Positions 15,951 through 27,489 of a DNA stretch of 38,461 bases are shown here, one piece after another. The stretch comes from JBHJHK01 sp050330975 (GTDB taxonomy: Bacteria > Pseudomonadota > Gammaproteobacteria > Competibacterales > Competibacteraceae): positions 1 through 38,461 of the forward strand of contig JBHJHK010000069.1 in assembly GCA_050330975.1 (NCBI GenBank), given 5' to 3'. The translations under genes and the position numbers were made by a program. Positions within the stretch are counted from its first letter, which is position 1; each line of letters opens with the position of its first letter. A model generated the notes under the pieces. That model did no database searches. It saw only the letters and a list, made by a program, of their open reading frames with translations, and had not been told where the DNA came from.

Positions 15951-17308
15951 TGAGCCGACTCCGCTGGGAGGGGAGTACCCGTAGTATACGATTTCATGAG
16001 CTCGTCAAAACTGCAAGGCCTTTCGCGCCGCGGCGCCGCGGTGGCCAGGTGTTCCACCACCTGATCCTCCAGTGCCGCGCTTCGCAATCCCTCCATGACC
16101 TGGGGGTGCTGTTGATAAGATTGGAGCATTTTGCGTGCCTGATCGGGGGGTTGGTCGCTCACCAACTGGAGCAACTTGTCCCGCACTCGACGCTCGTCGA
16201 CCTCGAGTTTCAAGTCGCGGATGCAGCGGGAGACGATAAGTCCCAATTTGACCCGGCGCCGCGCTTCGGGTTCGAAGCGCAGCACTTCGGCTTCGGAGGG
16301 CGCGGGGGGAGCGGCCTCTGGGGAGGCGGGGGTCTCCTCCGGGGACCTGGCGTTGGCGCTCAAGGTCTGTACCTCCCGCTCCACCAGCCGGCGGGGTAGG
16401 GGCAGTTCGATGCGGGTCACCAGCTGTTCGAGGATCTGGCGTTTGACGAGGGCGTTCGCCGCCTGCTGGGCTTCTCGTTCCAGATTCTCCCGCACCGCCT
16501 GGCGCAGGCCATCGACGGTGGCATCCTCCAGGCCAAACTGGGCGGCAAAGGCGGCGTCGAGGGGGGGGAGCTCGGGTTCGGCTACGGCGTCAACCGTCAC
16601 CTCCACGCGGATGGTGCGCCCGGCGAGTTTGGCCTCGGGGTGGTCCTGGCCCATGGTGAGTTCAAAGGTGTTGCCCTGTCCCGAGGACAGCCCCTGTAGG
16701 GCGTGTTCGAATTCTTCGGGCACTTGACCCTGGCCCAGGATCACCGCCATCCCCTCGCCCTTGAGATCCTCTAGGGCTTCGTCGTCGAGGTGGCCTTGGA
16801 AGGTCACCGTGACGCGGTCCCCCCCGGCGGCGGGGCGGTCGATGGGGCGCCAGGTGCGGTGTTGTTGGCGCAGATTGTACAGAGTGCGGTCGATATCGGC
16901 GTCACCCACCTCCGCCACGGGCTCCACCACCTCTAGACGCCCGGGGTCCACGGGGTCGAAGTCTGGCGCCACTTCAAAGGCGGCCTGGTAGGCGAGGTCT
17001 TGGCCCTCTCCCTGGGCCATGGAGGTGAGCTCTACCTCGGGGGATTCCAAGGGCGTGAGGCCGTGTTCCTTGAGGGCGTCCCGCAGGCTGTTTTGGAGCA
17101 GATCACTGACGATCTCATGGCGCACCTGGTTGCCGTAGAGGCGTTTGACCACCTTGACGGGAACCTTGCCGGGGCGAAAGCCGTCGAGGCGGACATCTTT
17201 GGCTAGGGAGGCAAGCCGCTCTTGTACCGCGCTGTCGACGGTGGTGGCGGGGATGTTAACCGTGATCCGCCGCTCTAGACCCTCGAGTTGTTCCACGGAG
17301 ACCTGCAT
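15947..17308 (-). CDS. tig: Trigger factor (ribosome-associated chaperone)
   Basis: This 453-residue chaperone meets nascent chains at the ribosome exit. The N-terminal ribosome-binding domain has the GFRPGKVP signature. The FKBP-like PPIase domain covers about 150-245 (DRVTVTFQGHLDDE...GMAVILGQGQVPEEF), and an alpha-helical C-terminal chaperone domain follows. The C-terminal domain carries a Pro/Ala/Glu-rich insert at about 330-355. ATG 17308 (MQVSVEQLEGLERR) matches the family and has GAGGT six bases upstream. It lies downstream of tRNA-Leu, behind a strong hairpin at 17331-17364, and overlaps clpP by four bases. Confidence 0.95.
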   Translation of the reverse strand: MQVSVEQLEGLERRITVNIPATTVDSAVQERLASLAKDVRLDGFRPGKVPVKVVKRLYGNQVRHEIVSDLLQNSLRDALKEHGLTPLESPEVELTSMAQGEGQDLAYQAAFEVAPDFDPVDPGRLEVVEPVAEVGDADIDRTLYNLRQQHRTWRPIDRPAAGGDRVTVTFQGHLDDEALEDLKGEGMAVILGQGQVPEEFEHALQGLSSGQGNTFELTMGQDHPEAKLAGRTIRVEVTVDAVAEPELPPLDAAFAAQFGLEDATVDGLRQAVRENLEREAQQAANALVKRQILEQLVTRIELPLPRRLVEREVQTLSANARSPEETPASPEAAPPAPSEAEVLRFEPEARRRVKLGLIVSRCIRDLKLEVDERRVRDKLLQLVSDQPPDQARKMLQSYQQHPQVMEGLRSAALEDQVVEHLATAAPRRERPCSFDELMKSYTTGTPLPAESAQ

Positions 17309-17330
17309 CGAATGACCTCGATTGGAAAGG

Positions 17331-17364
17331 GTGAGCGCGACCTCCAGCGAAGAGGTGCGCTCAC
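17331..17364 (-). promoter_or_regulatory. Strong hairpin in the tig leader
   Basis: GTGAGCGC pairs with GCGCTCAC (eight pairs), and ACCTC pairs with GAGGT (five pairs). One C is bulged, and the loop is seven bases. On the minus strand it is followed by CCTTTCC and then the tig ribosome site. It may be a processing site separating tRNA-Leu from tig mRNA, or an attenuator; the T tract is too poor to call it a plain terminator. Confidence 0.45.
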
Positions 17365-17397
17365 TTGGACAATGGGGACGCGGATGGGGAAATAGGG

Positions 17398-17479
17398 TGC
17401 GAAAGGAGAGACTCGAACTCTCACGGGTTGCCCCACTGGAACCTAAATCCAGCGCGTCTACCAGTTCCGCCACTTTCGC
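17398..17479 (-). tRNA. tRNA-Leu (TAG)
   Basis: This is an 82-nt class II cloverleaf with a long variable arm. The acceptor stem is GCGAAAG/CTTTCGC, the D arm has AACTGGTAGACGC, the anticodon loop is TTTAGGT with anticodon TAG, and the T loop is GTTCGAGTC. The bases after the discriminator A read CCC, so CCA is not encoded. Confidence 0.97.
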
Positions 17480-17500
17480 AGTGGGGGCACGACCCCAGCA

Positions 17501-17516
17501 AACGCCTTGAGGCGTT
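17501..17516 (-). other. Small hairpin between tRNA-His and tRNA-Leu
   Basis: AACGCC and GGCGTT are perfect complements around a four-base loop, in the 113-base spacer 22 bases before tRNA-Leu. It probably lies in the tRNA precursor and may guide processing. There is no T tract. Confidence 0.35.
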
Positions 17517-17592
17517 AAACGCAGGGAAACGTGGGATGGATGCATTCCTCCCGAGGCCACTTGGGCGCTAAGGGACTTGCGGCGGGGAGAAA

Positions 17593-17670
17593 TGGGGTGG
17601 ATGATGGGACTCGAACCCACGACCACCGGAATCACAATCCGGGACTCTAACCAACTGAGCTACATCCACC
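17593..17670 (-). tRNA. tRNA-His (GTG)
   Basis: This is a 78-nt cloverleaf including the extra G at position -1. The acceptor stem is GTGGATG/CATCCAC with C at the discriminator, the anticodon loop is TTGTGAT with anticodon GTG, the T loop is GTTCGAGTC, and CCA is encoded. It is first in the tRNA-His, tRNA-Leu, tig series. Confidence 0.96.
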
Positions 17671-17785
17671 ATAAAAACCAATGACCCGGGAATCCTTTCA
17701 ATGGTTCAATCCAAAACAACGCTGGGGGCGTTGGTGGTTTGATGCCATTGATTGTGGAATCCGAGGTCACTTGAGATAGCGTGTG

Positions 17786-17814
17786 AGTATAAGCCCTCTC
17801 ATGTTTTTTTCCAA
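17786..17814 (-). promoter_or_regulatory. Sigma-70 promoter for tRNA-His, tRNA-Leu and probably tig
   Basis: On the minus strand a TTGGAA -35 (17814-17809) and a TATACT -10 (17791-17786) are spaced by exactly 17 bases. The predicted start is about 110 bases before tRNA-His. The remaining spacer (17671-17785) shows nothing else that I can support. Confidence 0.6.
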
Positions 17815-17861
17815 GGGGAGGTTTTGCCATTTTTGCTCCCAACCTCGGCCTCGAGAAGCGC

Positions 17862-19352
17862 TTGCCCCTTGTCCCCGTGGGCGTTCCTTGGAGCATCGCC
17901 GGCGTCGCCCTGGCCAGCGTCTTGGTATCGGCCTACCGGGTTTGGCAAGAAGATCTCATCAACGTCGACGGGGTGCTGTACCTGCGGATGGCCGAGCGGT
18001 TGGCCACCGGCGACGTCTCGGGGGCTTTGGCCCTGTACAAGTGGCCGTTTTACCCCGGCCTCGTGGCGGGGCTGGCCCCTTTGACCCAGGGGGACCTGGC
18101 CCTGGCTGCCCACGTCCTCAACGCCCTGTTGGCCCTGGGTGTCGCCGCGAGCTTTGTCGCCGCCGTGGGGGCGCTGGGGGGAGACCATCGCCACCGGGTC
18201 GTCGCCGCCTGCGCCGTGGTGCTCTATCCCTGGCTCAACGATATGCGGGGCTTGATCATCCGCGATTGGGGCTATTGGGCCTGTCATGGACTCGTCGTGG
18301 CCCTGTTGCTTTGGGGCGCCAGGCGCGGGGCCATTCCCTGGGGATGGGCCGCCTCGGTGGCCGCCGTCGGGGGGGCATTTCGCATCGAGGGATTGCTCTT
18401 GGCCGCGGTATTGGCCGCCGTCAAGCTGGGAGCTTGGCATCGCCTCGGGGGATGGCTGGCCGTCCCCGGCGCCCTGGTGGTCTTGGGGCTCATCGCCTCC
18501 TGGTGGCGGTTGCCCGCCTGGCCCCCGGGGGGCCGGGATTGGGAGGTGTTGACCGTCGTCTGGGATCACATCGCGGGGAATACCGCCCAGCGCCTGGCGG
18601 CGTTGCGGGACTTTTTGGGACCCTTTGCCGATCACTACGCCGAGACCATCTATCTCGTGGTGTTGCTGAGTTTGCTGGTGTTGGGGGTGGTGACCCGGCT
18701 GACGCTACCCGGGGCTTGGCTGGTGTACTGCGCCTGGCAGCGGGGCTTGGTGCCCTGGAATCGGGACCAGCGACGGATCATGGGCCTGTTGCTGGCCTTT
18801 AACGGCGCCGTGTTGACGTTGCAACTGTTGGCCGAGGGTTTCTTGACCAGGCGCTACCCCATGGCGTTGTGTCTTGCGCTGTTGACCTTGACCCCCTTTG
18901 CAGCCATCGCCCTGTGGGACCGGGGTTGGCGCGGCCACAGGCGCCTCCCCCGGCTCGCCCTGGGAGTCTTGGTGTTGTACATGGCCGCAGACACCCTAGT
19001 GGCCACCGGCGTCGACCGCCGTCATGTGGCGGCGGCGGGGCGTTGGCTGGCCCCGCGCCTGGCGGAGAACGAGGTCACCCTCTACAGCAACGTCCACCAG
19101 CTGATCTTCTTCGCCGGGGGCGACAGCTACCACCTCGATCGCGATTACAGCTTTGCCCACGCCGAGCGGGCCCTGGCCCCGGGTACGGGCTGTTGCCATT
19201 GGATCGCCCTGCGCTTTACCCGCCACCAACGGGGTGAGGCCGCCGAGTGGCGCCGGCGGTTGGGAGAGCCCGTGGCCCGTTTTACCGACGGCCACGACGA
19301 CTGGGTATTGATCTTCCACGGCCCTCAAAAATCCACGGCTTCACCGTCGTAG
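17862..19352 (+). CDS. Polytopic membrane protein, GT-C-like (glycosyltransferase family 39 type)
   Basis: From TTG 17862 this gives 496 residues with about ten hydrophobic helices and a soluble C-terminal part. An acidic segment INVDGVLYLRMAERL after the first helix, followed by KWPFYPGL, resembles the first periplasmic loop of GT-C glycosyltransferases that use lipid-linked sugars, where an Asp near a Tyr is catalytic. That supports a role in cell-envelope glycosylation, but donor and acceptor are unknown. No ATG fits the frame. An ATT at 17829 lies seven bases behind a strong GGGGAGG ribosome site and would add 11 residues, including the Lys-Arg before helix 1. The last 28 bases overlap the convergent SDR gene. 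Confidence 0.7.
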   Translation: MPLVPVGVPWSIAGVALASVLVSAYRVWQEDLINVDGVLYLRMAERLATGDVSGALALYKWPFYPGLVAGLAPLTQGDLALAAHVLNALLALGVAASFVAAVGALGGDHRHRVVAACAVVLYPWLNDMRGLIIRDWGYWACHGLVVALLLWGARRGAIPWGWAASVAAVGGAFRIEGLLLAAVLAAVKLGAWHRLGGWLAVPGALVVLGLIASWWRLPAWPPGGRDWEVLTVVWDHIAGNTAQRLAALRDFLGPFADHYAETIYLVVLLSLLVLGVVTRLTLPGAWLVYCAWQRGLVPWNRDQRRIMGLLLAFNGAVLTLQLLAEGFLTRRYPMALCLALLTLTPFAAIALWDRGWRGHRRLPRLALGVLVLYMAADTLVATGVDRRHVAAAGRWLAPRLAENEVTLYSNVHQLIFFAGGDSYHLDRDYSFAHAERALAPGTGCCHWIALRFTRHQRGEAAEWRRRLGEPVARFTDGHDDWVLIFHGPQKSTASPS

Positions 19353-20029
19353 AAAAAGCCCCCCGTGGGGCCATCGGCCCCCAGCAGGGCGGCCCACACC
19401 ACCGACTGGGCCCCTTGGTCGGGGGTGCGGGGGGCATCGAAGCCACCCATATCGCTGGCCACCCACCCCGGGGATACGGCGTTGACCAAGATGGGCGGGG
19501 GCAGGGCTGCCGCCAGCTGGCGGGTCAGGGCGTTGAGGGCCACTTTGGACAGACGGTAGGCGGGAAATCGGGTGTCTTGACCGGCCATTTGCCCCAGGTG
19601 GCTGGAGACGTTGACCACCCGGGCCGCCGGCGCCCTTCGCAACAGAGGCGCCAAGGCTCGGGTGACCAGCAGGGGTCCCTTGAGGTTGACGGCCAAGGTG
19701 GCATCGAGGAGTTCTGGGTCTAGGGCCAATACCCCGGGGCCGGTGCGGTCGTCGTGGAACACTCCGGCGTTGTTGACCAAGATGTCCAAATGGCCCACCC
19801 GATCTCGGAGGGCTCGGGCCAAGGCGGCACCCTGGGGGGCGTCGGTGACGTCCAAGGGGTGAAACGCCACCTTGAGCCCTTCCCGGGCCAGGCTGGCGGC
19901 GACCCTTTGCCCTTCTGAGCCCCGGCTGGTGAGCCATACCTCAACCCCGAGCTCCGCCAAGCGCCTTGCCGTGGCCAAGCCGATGCCGCGGTTGGCACCG
20001 GTGACGACGGCGATTTTTGGCTCGCCCAT
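19325..20029 (-). CDS. Short-chain dehydrogenase/reductase, carbonyl-reductase-like
   Basis: This is a 234-residue classical SDR. The NAD(P) motif TGANRGIG is at 15-22, NNAG near 93, the catalytic Ser in NVSSHLGQ and Tyr/Lys in YRLSK. The C-terminal half contains SPGWVASDMGG and ends GGFFYDGEAVDF, as in plant and bacterial carbonyl-reductase-like SDRs. The Arg after the Gly motif region (TSRGSEGQ) suggests NADPH. It starts seven bases after lpdA, so it may ride on the sucAB-lpdA transcript. The substrate is unknown. Confidence 0.85.
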   Translation of the reverse strand: MGEPKIAVVTGANRGIGLATARRLAELGVEVWLTSRGSEGQRVAASLAREGLKVAFHPLDVTDAPQGAALARALRDRVGHLDILVNNAGVFHDDRTGPGVLALDPELLDATLAVNLKGPLLVTRALAPLLRRAPAARVVNVSSHLGQMAGQDTRFPAYRLSKVALNALTRQLAAALPPPILVNAVSPGWVASDMGGFDAPRTPDQGAQSVVWAALLGADGPTGGFFYDGEAVDF

Positions 20030-20036
20030 GGCGGCT

Positions 20037-21458
20037 CTAGTTGACCCGGTGGATGGCCTCGCCGCGGATGGACAAAGCCGCCTCGTGGACCGCTTCGTAG
20101 AGGGTGGGGTGGCCGTGGATGGTGCGGGCTAGGTCTTCGCTGGAGGCTTTGAACTCCATGGCCAACACCACCTCTTGGATCAACTCCGACGCCATGGGAC
20201 CGACGATATGGGCCCCTAGGAGGTCGTCGGTTTCGGCGTGGGCCAGGATTTTCACCATGCCCCCGGCCCGGTCCATGGCCTTGGCCCGGCCGTTGGCGGC
20301 GAAGGGAAAGCTACCGGTTTTGTAGGGAATGCCTTCCCCCTTGAGGGCCTGCTCCGTCTTGCCCACCCAGGCGATCTCGGGGTCGGTATAGATCACCCAG
20401 GGGATGGCGTCGTAATTGAGGTGGCCCGCCTTGCCGGCGATGATTTCCGCCACCATCACCCCCTCTTCTGACCCCTTGTGGGCCAGCATGGGCCCCCGGA
20501 CCAGGTCGCCGATGGCGTAGACCCCGGGGAGGTTGGTGCAGCACTGTTCATCCACGTGGACATAGGCGCCGTCGAACAGCAAATCGGCGCTGGGGTCGGC
20601 TAGGCCATCGGAGTTGGGCCGCCGGCCGACACACACCAGCAGCTTGTCCACGGTCAACTCGTGGTCGCCGGTCTTGTCTTGGTAACTCACCACCACGGCG
20701 TCGTTGGTCTTCTTGGTGGCGGTGACCCGGGCCCCTAGCTTGATGTCGAGGCCCTGTTGTTGGAACTGGCGCAGGGCGTTTTTGGCCACCTGTTGATCCA
20801 CGGGGTTGAGGAAGTTCTCCACGGCTTCCAGGATCACCACCTCGCTCCCCAGCCGGTTCCAGACGCTGCCCATCTCCAGGCCGATGACCCCGGCACCGAT
20901 GACCCCGAGTTTGCCGGGCACGCTGCGAAAGTCCAAGGCGCCGGTGGAATCGACGATTAAACCGCCGTCCACGGGGGCCGCCGCCAACTCGATGGGCTTG
21001 GAGCCCGTGGCGAGGATCACATGGTCGGCCTTGTAGATTTCTTTGCTGCCGCCCTGGGAGGTGACCTCCACCTGGCGGTCGGCCAACAGCTTGCCGCGGC
21101 CCTGGAGCCACTCGACGCCGTTGGCCTTGAACAGCTGCTGGATACCCCCGGTGAGCTGGAGGACGATATCCTCCTTGCGCTTCATCATTTGGTCGAGGTC
21201 CAGCTCGACACTGCCCACCTTGATGCCATGGTTTTTGATGGAGGTCTGGAGCTTGTGGTAGTGCTCAGAGGATTCCAGGAGGGTCTTGGAGGGGATACAG
21301 CCCACGTTGAGGCAGGTGCCCCCCAGGGCGTAGCTGCCCTGGGGGTTGATCCACTGCTCCACACAGGCCACTTCCATCCCCAACTGGGCGGCGCGAATGG
21401 CGGCGACGTAGCCTGCAGGCCCGGCGCCGATGACGATGAGGTCGAACACGTTGGACAT
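20037..21458 (-). CDS. lpdA: Dihydrolipoamide dehydrogenase (E3)
   Basis: This 473-residue flavoprotein reoxidises the lipoyl arm of the 2-oxoglutarate (and probably pyruvate) dehydrogenase complex with NAD+. The FAD motif GAGPAGYVAA is at 11-20, the redox-active disulfide Cys49/Cys54 lies in GGTCLNVGCIPSK, the NAD-binding GAGVIGLEMGSVW is mid-protein, and the dimer-interface catalytic segment HGHPTLYEAVHEAAL is near the C-terminus. It is third in sucA-sucB-lpdA and starts 36 bases after sucB. Confidence 0.96.
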   Translation of the reverse strand: MSNVFDLIVIGAGPAGYVAAIRAAQLGMEVACVEQWINPQGSYALGGTCLNVGCIPSKTLLESSEHYHKLQTSIKNHGIKVGSVELDLDQMMKRKEDIVLQLTGGIQQLFKANGVEWLQGRGKLLADRQVEVTSQGGSKEIYKADHVILATGSKPIELAAAPVDGGLIVDSTGALDFRSVPGKLGVIGAGVIGLEMGSVWNRLGSEVVILEAVENFLNPVDQQVAKNALRQFQQQGLDIKLGARVTATKKTNDAVVVSYQDKTGDHELTVDKLLVCVGRRPNSDGLADPSADLLFDGAYVHVDEQCCTNLPGVYAIGDLVRGPMLAHKGSEEGVMVAEIIAGKAGHLNYDAIPWVIYTDPEIAWVGKTEQALKGEGIPYKTGSFPFAANGRAKAMDRAGGMVKILAHAETDDLLGAHIVGPMASELIQEVVLAMEFKASSEDLARTIHGHPTLYEAVHEAALSIRGEAIHRVN

Positions 21459-21494
21459 TGATTTGGGCGCTTTTCGAGTGAGTCGAGGGAAGGA

Positions 21495-22796
<1,302 letters not shown>

Positions 22797-22823
22797 GGAT
22801 GGTAGCCCTTGGTGTTATGACTT

Positions 22824-25667
22824 TTATTGCTCGCTAAGACCCAGCGCCGCCTCGACCAAGGCGCGCTGTTGTTCCACGTGGACGTGGTAGTAGCCGACGG
22901 CCGGCGAGGCCGAGGCCGGTCGGCCGGCGTAATGGACCTCCCGGTGGGGGGGCAACGACTGCTTGAGCTGGTGTTGAATCTGGTACCAAGCCCCCTGGTT
23001 ACGGGGTTCTTCTTGGCACCAAACCACCGTCTTGGCTCCCGGATAGCGGGCCAATTCTGCTTCGTAGTCGCGGTGGGGAAAGGGGTAGAGTTGCTCGATG
23101 CGCACCAACGCCACGTGGTCTAGGTGATGCTCCCGCCGGGCCTCTAGGAGGTCGTAGTAGACCCGCCCGCTGCAGAACACCAACCGGTTGACCCCGTCGG
23201 GGTCGATGGGGTCGATCTCCCCGAGCACGTTGGCAAACCGCCCCTGGCTCAGATCTTCCAGGGAATTCACCGCCAGCTTGTGGCGCAGCAGGCTCTTGGG
23301 GCTCATGACCACCAAGGGTTTTCTAAACTGGCGCAGCATCTGGCGGCGGAGCATGTGGAAACACTGGGCCGGGGTGGAGGGGACGCACACCTGGATGTTG
23401 TGTTCGGCGCAGAGCTGTAAAAACCGCTCCAACCGGGCCGACGAGTGCTCGGGACCCTGGCCCTCGTAGCCGTGGGGCAGCAGCATCACCAAGCCGCAGC
23501 GCCGGCCCCACTTGGCCTCCCCGGAGACGATAAACTGGTCGATAACCACCTGGGCGCCATTGACAAAATCGCCAAACTGGCCTTCCCAGATAACCAGGCC
23601 GTTGGGCTCGGCGGTGGCAAAGCCGTATTCAAAGCCCAACACCGCCTCCTCGGACAAAATGGAGTCGATGACGATAAAGCGGGTGGCGTCGTTGGACAGG
23701 CGCTTGAGGGGTACGTAGGTGCTGCCGTCCTTCTTGTTGTGGAGTACGGCGTGACGGTGGAAAAAGGTACCCCGTCCGCAGTCTTGCCCGGAGAGGCGAA
23801 CTTTGTAGTCCTCGCTCAACAAGGTGGCATAGGCCATGGTCTCGGCGAAGCCCCAGTCCAAGGGCAACGCCCCCGCGGCCATTTTGCGCCGGTCGTCGAG
23901 GATCTTGGCCACCCGGGGGTTGAGTTCGAAGCCCTCGGGCAAGGCCAACAGCTTGTCGGAGAGGCCGCGAATGGTTTCCAGGGGCACGCTGGTGTCTACG
24001 GGGGCATCCCAGTCGACGGTCACCAACAGTGGCGACCAGTTGACGGCAAAGGCGTCGGTGTTGGCCACCAGGGGCCGCGACACCGGCCGCCCGGCGTCCA
24101 AGTCGGCCCGGTACTCCGCCTGCATGGCCTTGATGGCGTCGCCGGTGACGATGCCCGCCTTCAGCAGCTGCTCGCCGTAGAGGGTGGCGCAGGTGGAGCG
24201 GGCCTTGATGCGCTGGTACATCACCGGCTGGGTGGCGGAGGGCTCGTCGGCTTCGTTGTGGCCCAAGCGGCGGTAGCACACCAGGTCGATGACCACGTCT
24301 TTCTTGAATTCGTTGCGGTAGTCCAACGCCAGTTGGGTGACGAACAACACCGCCTCGGGGTCGTCGGCGTTGACGTGGAGGATGGGCGCTTGGAGCATCT
24401 TGGCCACGTCGGTGCAGTACAGCGCCGAGCGGGCGTCCAGGGGGTTGGAGGTGGTGAAGCCGATTTGGTTATTGACTACGATGTGGACCGTACCGCCGAT
24501 GCGGTGACCCCGCACCTGGGACAACTGCATGGTCTCCATGACCACACCTTGGCCGGCGAAGGCGGCGTCGCCGTGGATCATCACCGGCACCACCGCCCGG
24601 TTGTCGATCTCGCCCCCCAAGCCGTCGACACAGTGGCGTCGCTCCATGCGGGCCCGCACCGAGCCCGCCACCACGGGGTCGACGATTTCCAGGTGGGAGG
24701 GATTGAAGGCCAAGGCCAGGTGCACCGGTCCTCCCGGGGTTTCCACGTCGGAGGAGAAGCCCTGGTGGTACTTGACGTCCCCCGAGCCCAGCAGTTGGTC
24801 TTTGAGCTTGCCCTCGAATTCTTCAAACAGCTCTTGGGGCGCCTTGCCGAGGATGTTCACCAGCACGTTGAGGCGACCCCGGTGAGCCATGCCGATGACC
24901 ACCTCTTTGGCCCCCGCCGCCCCGGCCCGCTGGATCAAGTTGTCCATCATGGGGATCAGGCTATCCCCCCCCTCCAAGGAGAAGCGCTTTTGGCCGACGA
25001 AGCGGGTGTGGATGTACTTTTCCAGACCCTCGGCGGCCAGAAGCTGGCGCAACAGCCCCCTTTTGTCGTCGGCGCTCAAGTCGAGTCGGGCCCGGGTGCC
25101 CTCCAGGTGGCGCTGGATCCAGCGCTTCTCCTCGGTCTTGGTGATGTGCATGTACTCCGAGCCAATGGTCCCCACATAGACCTCCTTGAGGAGGGTCAAA
25201 ATGTCCTGGAGGGCCATCTGGTCGGTGCCGTAGAGAGAACCGGTATTGAACACCGAGGCCATATCCGCCTGGGACAGGCCGTGGTAGCTCGGCTCCAGGT
25301 CGTCGATGTAGGGCCGGTCGCGGAGGTGCAAAGGGTCGAGCTGGGCGGCCTGGTGACCCCGGGTGCGGTAGGCGTTGATGAGCCGCACCACCGAGGACTG
25401 CTTTTCGGCAAGGCCGGGATCCAGGGCACCGCCCACCCGGGGGGCGGTGGCGGGTTGGTGGGCGAGCTTGGCGAAGGTTTCGCGGATGGGGGTGTGGGCG
25501 ATGTCCCGGGGGCCGCCGTCGCCGTAGAGGCTTTGAAAGTAATCGCGCCAGGCGGCGCTCACCGACTCGGGATCCTTGAGGTATTGCTCGTAGATCTCCT
25601 CGATGAAGGCCGCGTTGCCGCCGAACAGGTAGGACTGCTGGCGTTGGCGCTCGATCAAACTGGACAT
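22824..25667 (-). CDS. sucA: 2-oxoglutarate dehydrogenase E1 component
   Basis: This 947-residue thiamine-diphosphate enzyme decarboxylates 2-oxoglutarate in the TCA cycle. The N-terminal E2-interaction segment is AFIEEIYEQYLKDPESVSAAWRDYF. The core has EEKRWIQRHLEG, GMAHRGRLNVLVN, HGDAAFAGQGVVMETMQ, and the ThDP-binding region IVVNNQIGFTTS. The transketolase-like part has HGYEGQGPEHSSARLERFLQL. A GAGGAGAG ribosome site lies about eight bases before ATG 25667. It is first of sucA-sucB-lpdA. The sdh genes that often precede it are absent; ettA lies 50 bases upstream in the same direction. Confidence 0.97.
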   Translation of the reverse strand: MSSLIERQRQQSYLFGGNAAFIEEIYEQYLKDPESVSAAWRDYFQSLYGDGGPRDIAHTPIRETFAKLAHQPATAPRVGGALDPGLAEKQSSVVRLINAYRTRGHQAAQLDPLHLRDRPYIDDLEPSYHGLSQADMASVFNTGSLYGTDQMALQDILTLLKEVYVGTIGSEYMHITKTEEKRWIQRHLEGTRARLDLSADDKRGLLRQLLAAEGLEKYIHTRFVGQKRFSLEGGDSLIPMMDNLIQRAGAAGAKEVVIGMAHRGRLNVLVNILGKAPQELFEEFEGKLKDQLLGSGDVKYHQGFSSDVETPGGPVHLALAFNPSHLEIVDPVVAGSVRARMERRHCVDGLGGEIDNRAVVPVMIHGDAAFAGQGVVMETMQLSQVRGHRIGGTVHIVVNNQIGFTTSNPLDARSALYCTDVAKMLQAPILHVNADDPEAVLFVTQLALDYRNEFKKDVVIDLVCYRRLGHNEADEPSATQPVMYQRIKARSTCATLYGEQLLKAGIVTGDAIKAMQAEYRADLDAGRPVSRPLVANTDAFAVNWSPLLVTVDWDAPVDTSVPLETIRGLSDKLLALPEGFELNPRVAKILDDRRKMAAGALPLDWGFAETMAYATLLSEDYKVRLSGQDCGRGTFFHRHAVLHNKKDGSTYVPLKRLSNDATRFIVIDSILSEEAVLGFEYGFATAEPNGLVIWEGQFGDFVNGAQVVIDQFIVSGEAKWGRRCGLVMLLPHGYEGQGPEHSSARLERFLQLCAEHNIQVCVPSTPAQCFHMLRRQMLRQFRKPLVVMSPKSLLRHKLAVNSLEDLSQGRFANVLGEIDPIDPDGVNRLVFCSGRVYYDLLEARREHHLDHVALVRIEQLYPFPHRDYEAELARYPGAKTVVWCQEEPRNQGAWYQIQHQLKQSLPPHREVHYAGRPASASPAVGYYHVHVEQQRALVEAALGLSEQ

Positions 25668-25717
25668 GCGGAACTCTCCTCGTCGTTGTCGTTAGTCGGC
25701 ACTGTCAGTCGCCAGCC

Positions 25718-27382
<1,665 letters not shown>

Positions 27383-27489
27383 GTTGCACGTCGAAGAGTG
27401 GTTGTACGTTGGACAAATTGGGAGAGGGTGGAAGGCGCGGGACTGTCTCAAGAGTGGGGTTATTGTAGCCCATTCGACCCACCCTCGGG

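Noticed and set aside
27383..27489. Promoter for ettA at a TACAAT (minus strand, 27467-27462)
   Set aside because: No matching -35 element is visible, and the hexamer alone is not enough in this sequence.
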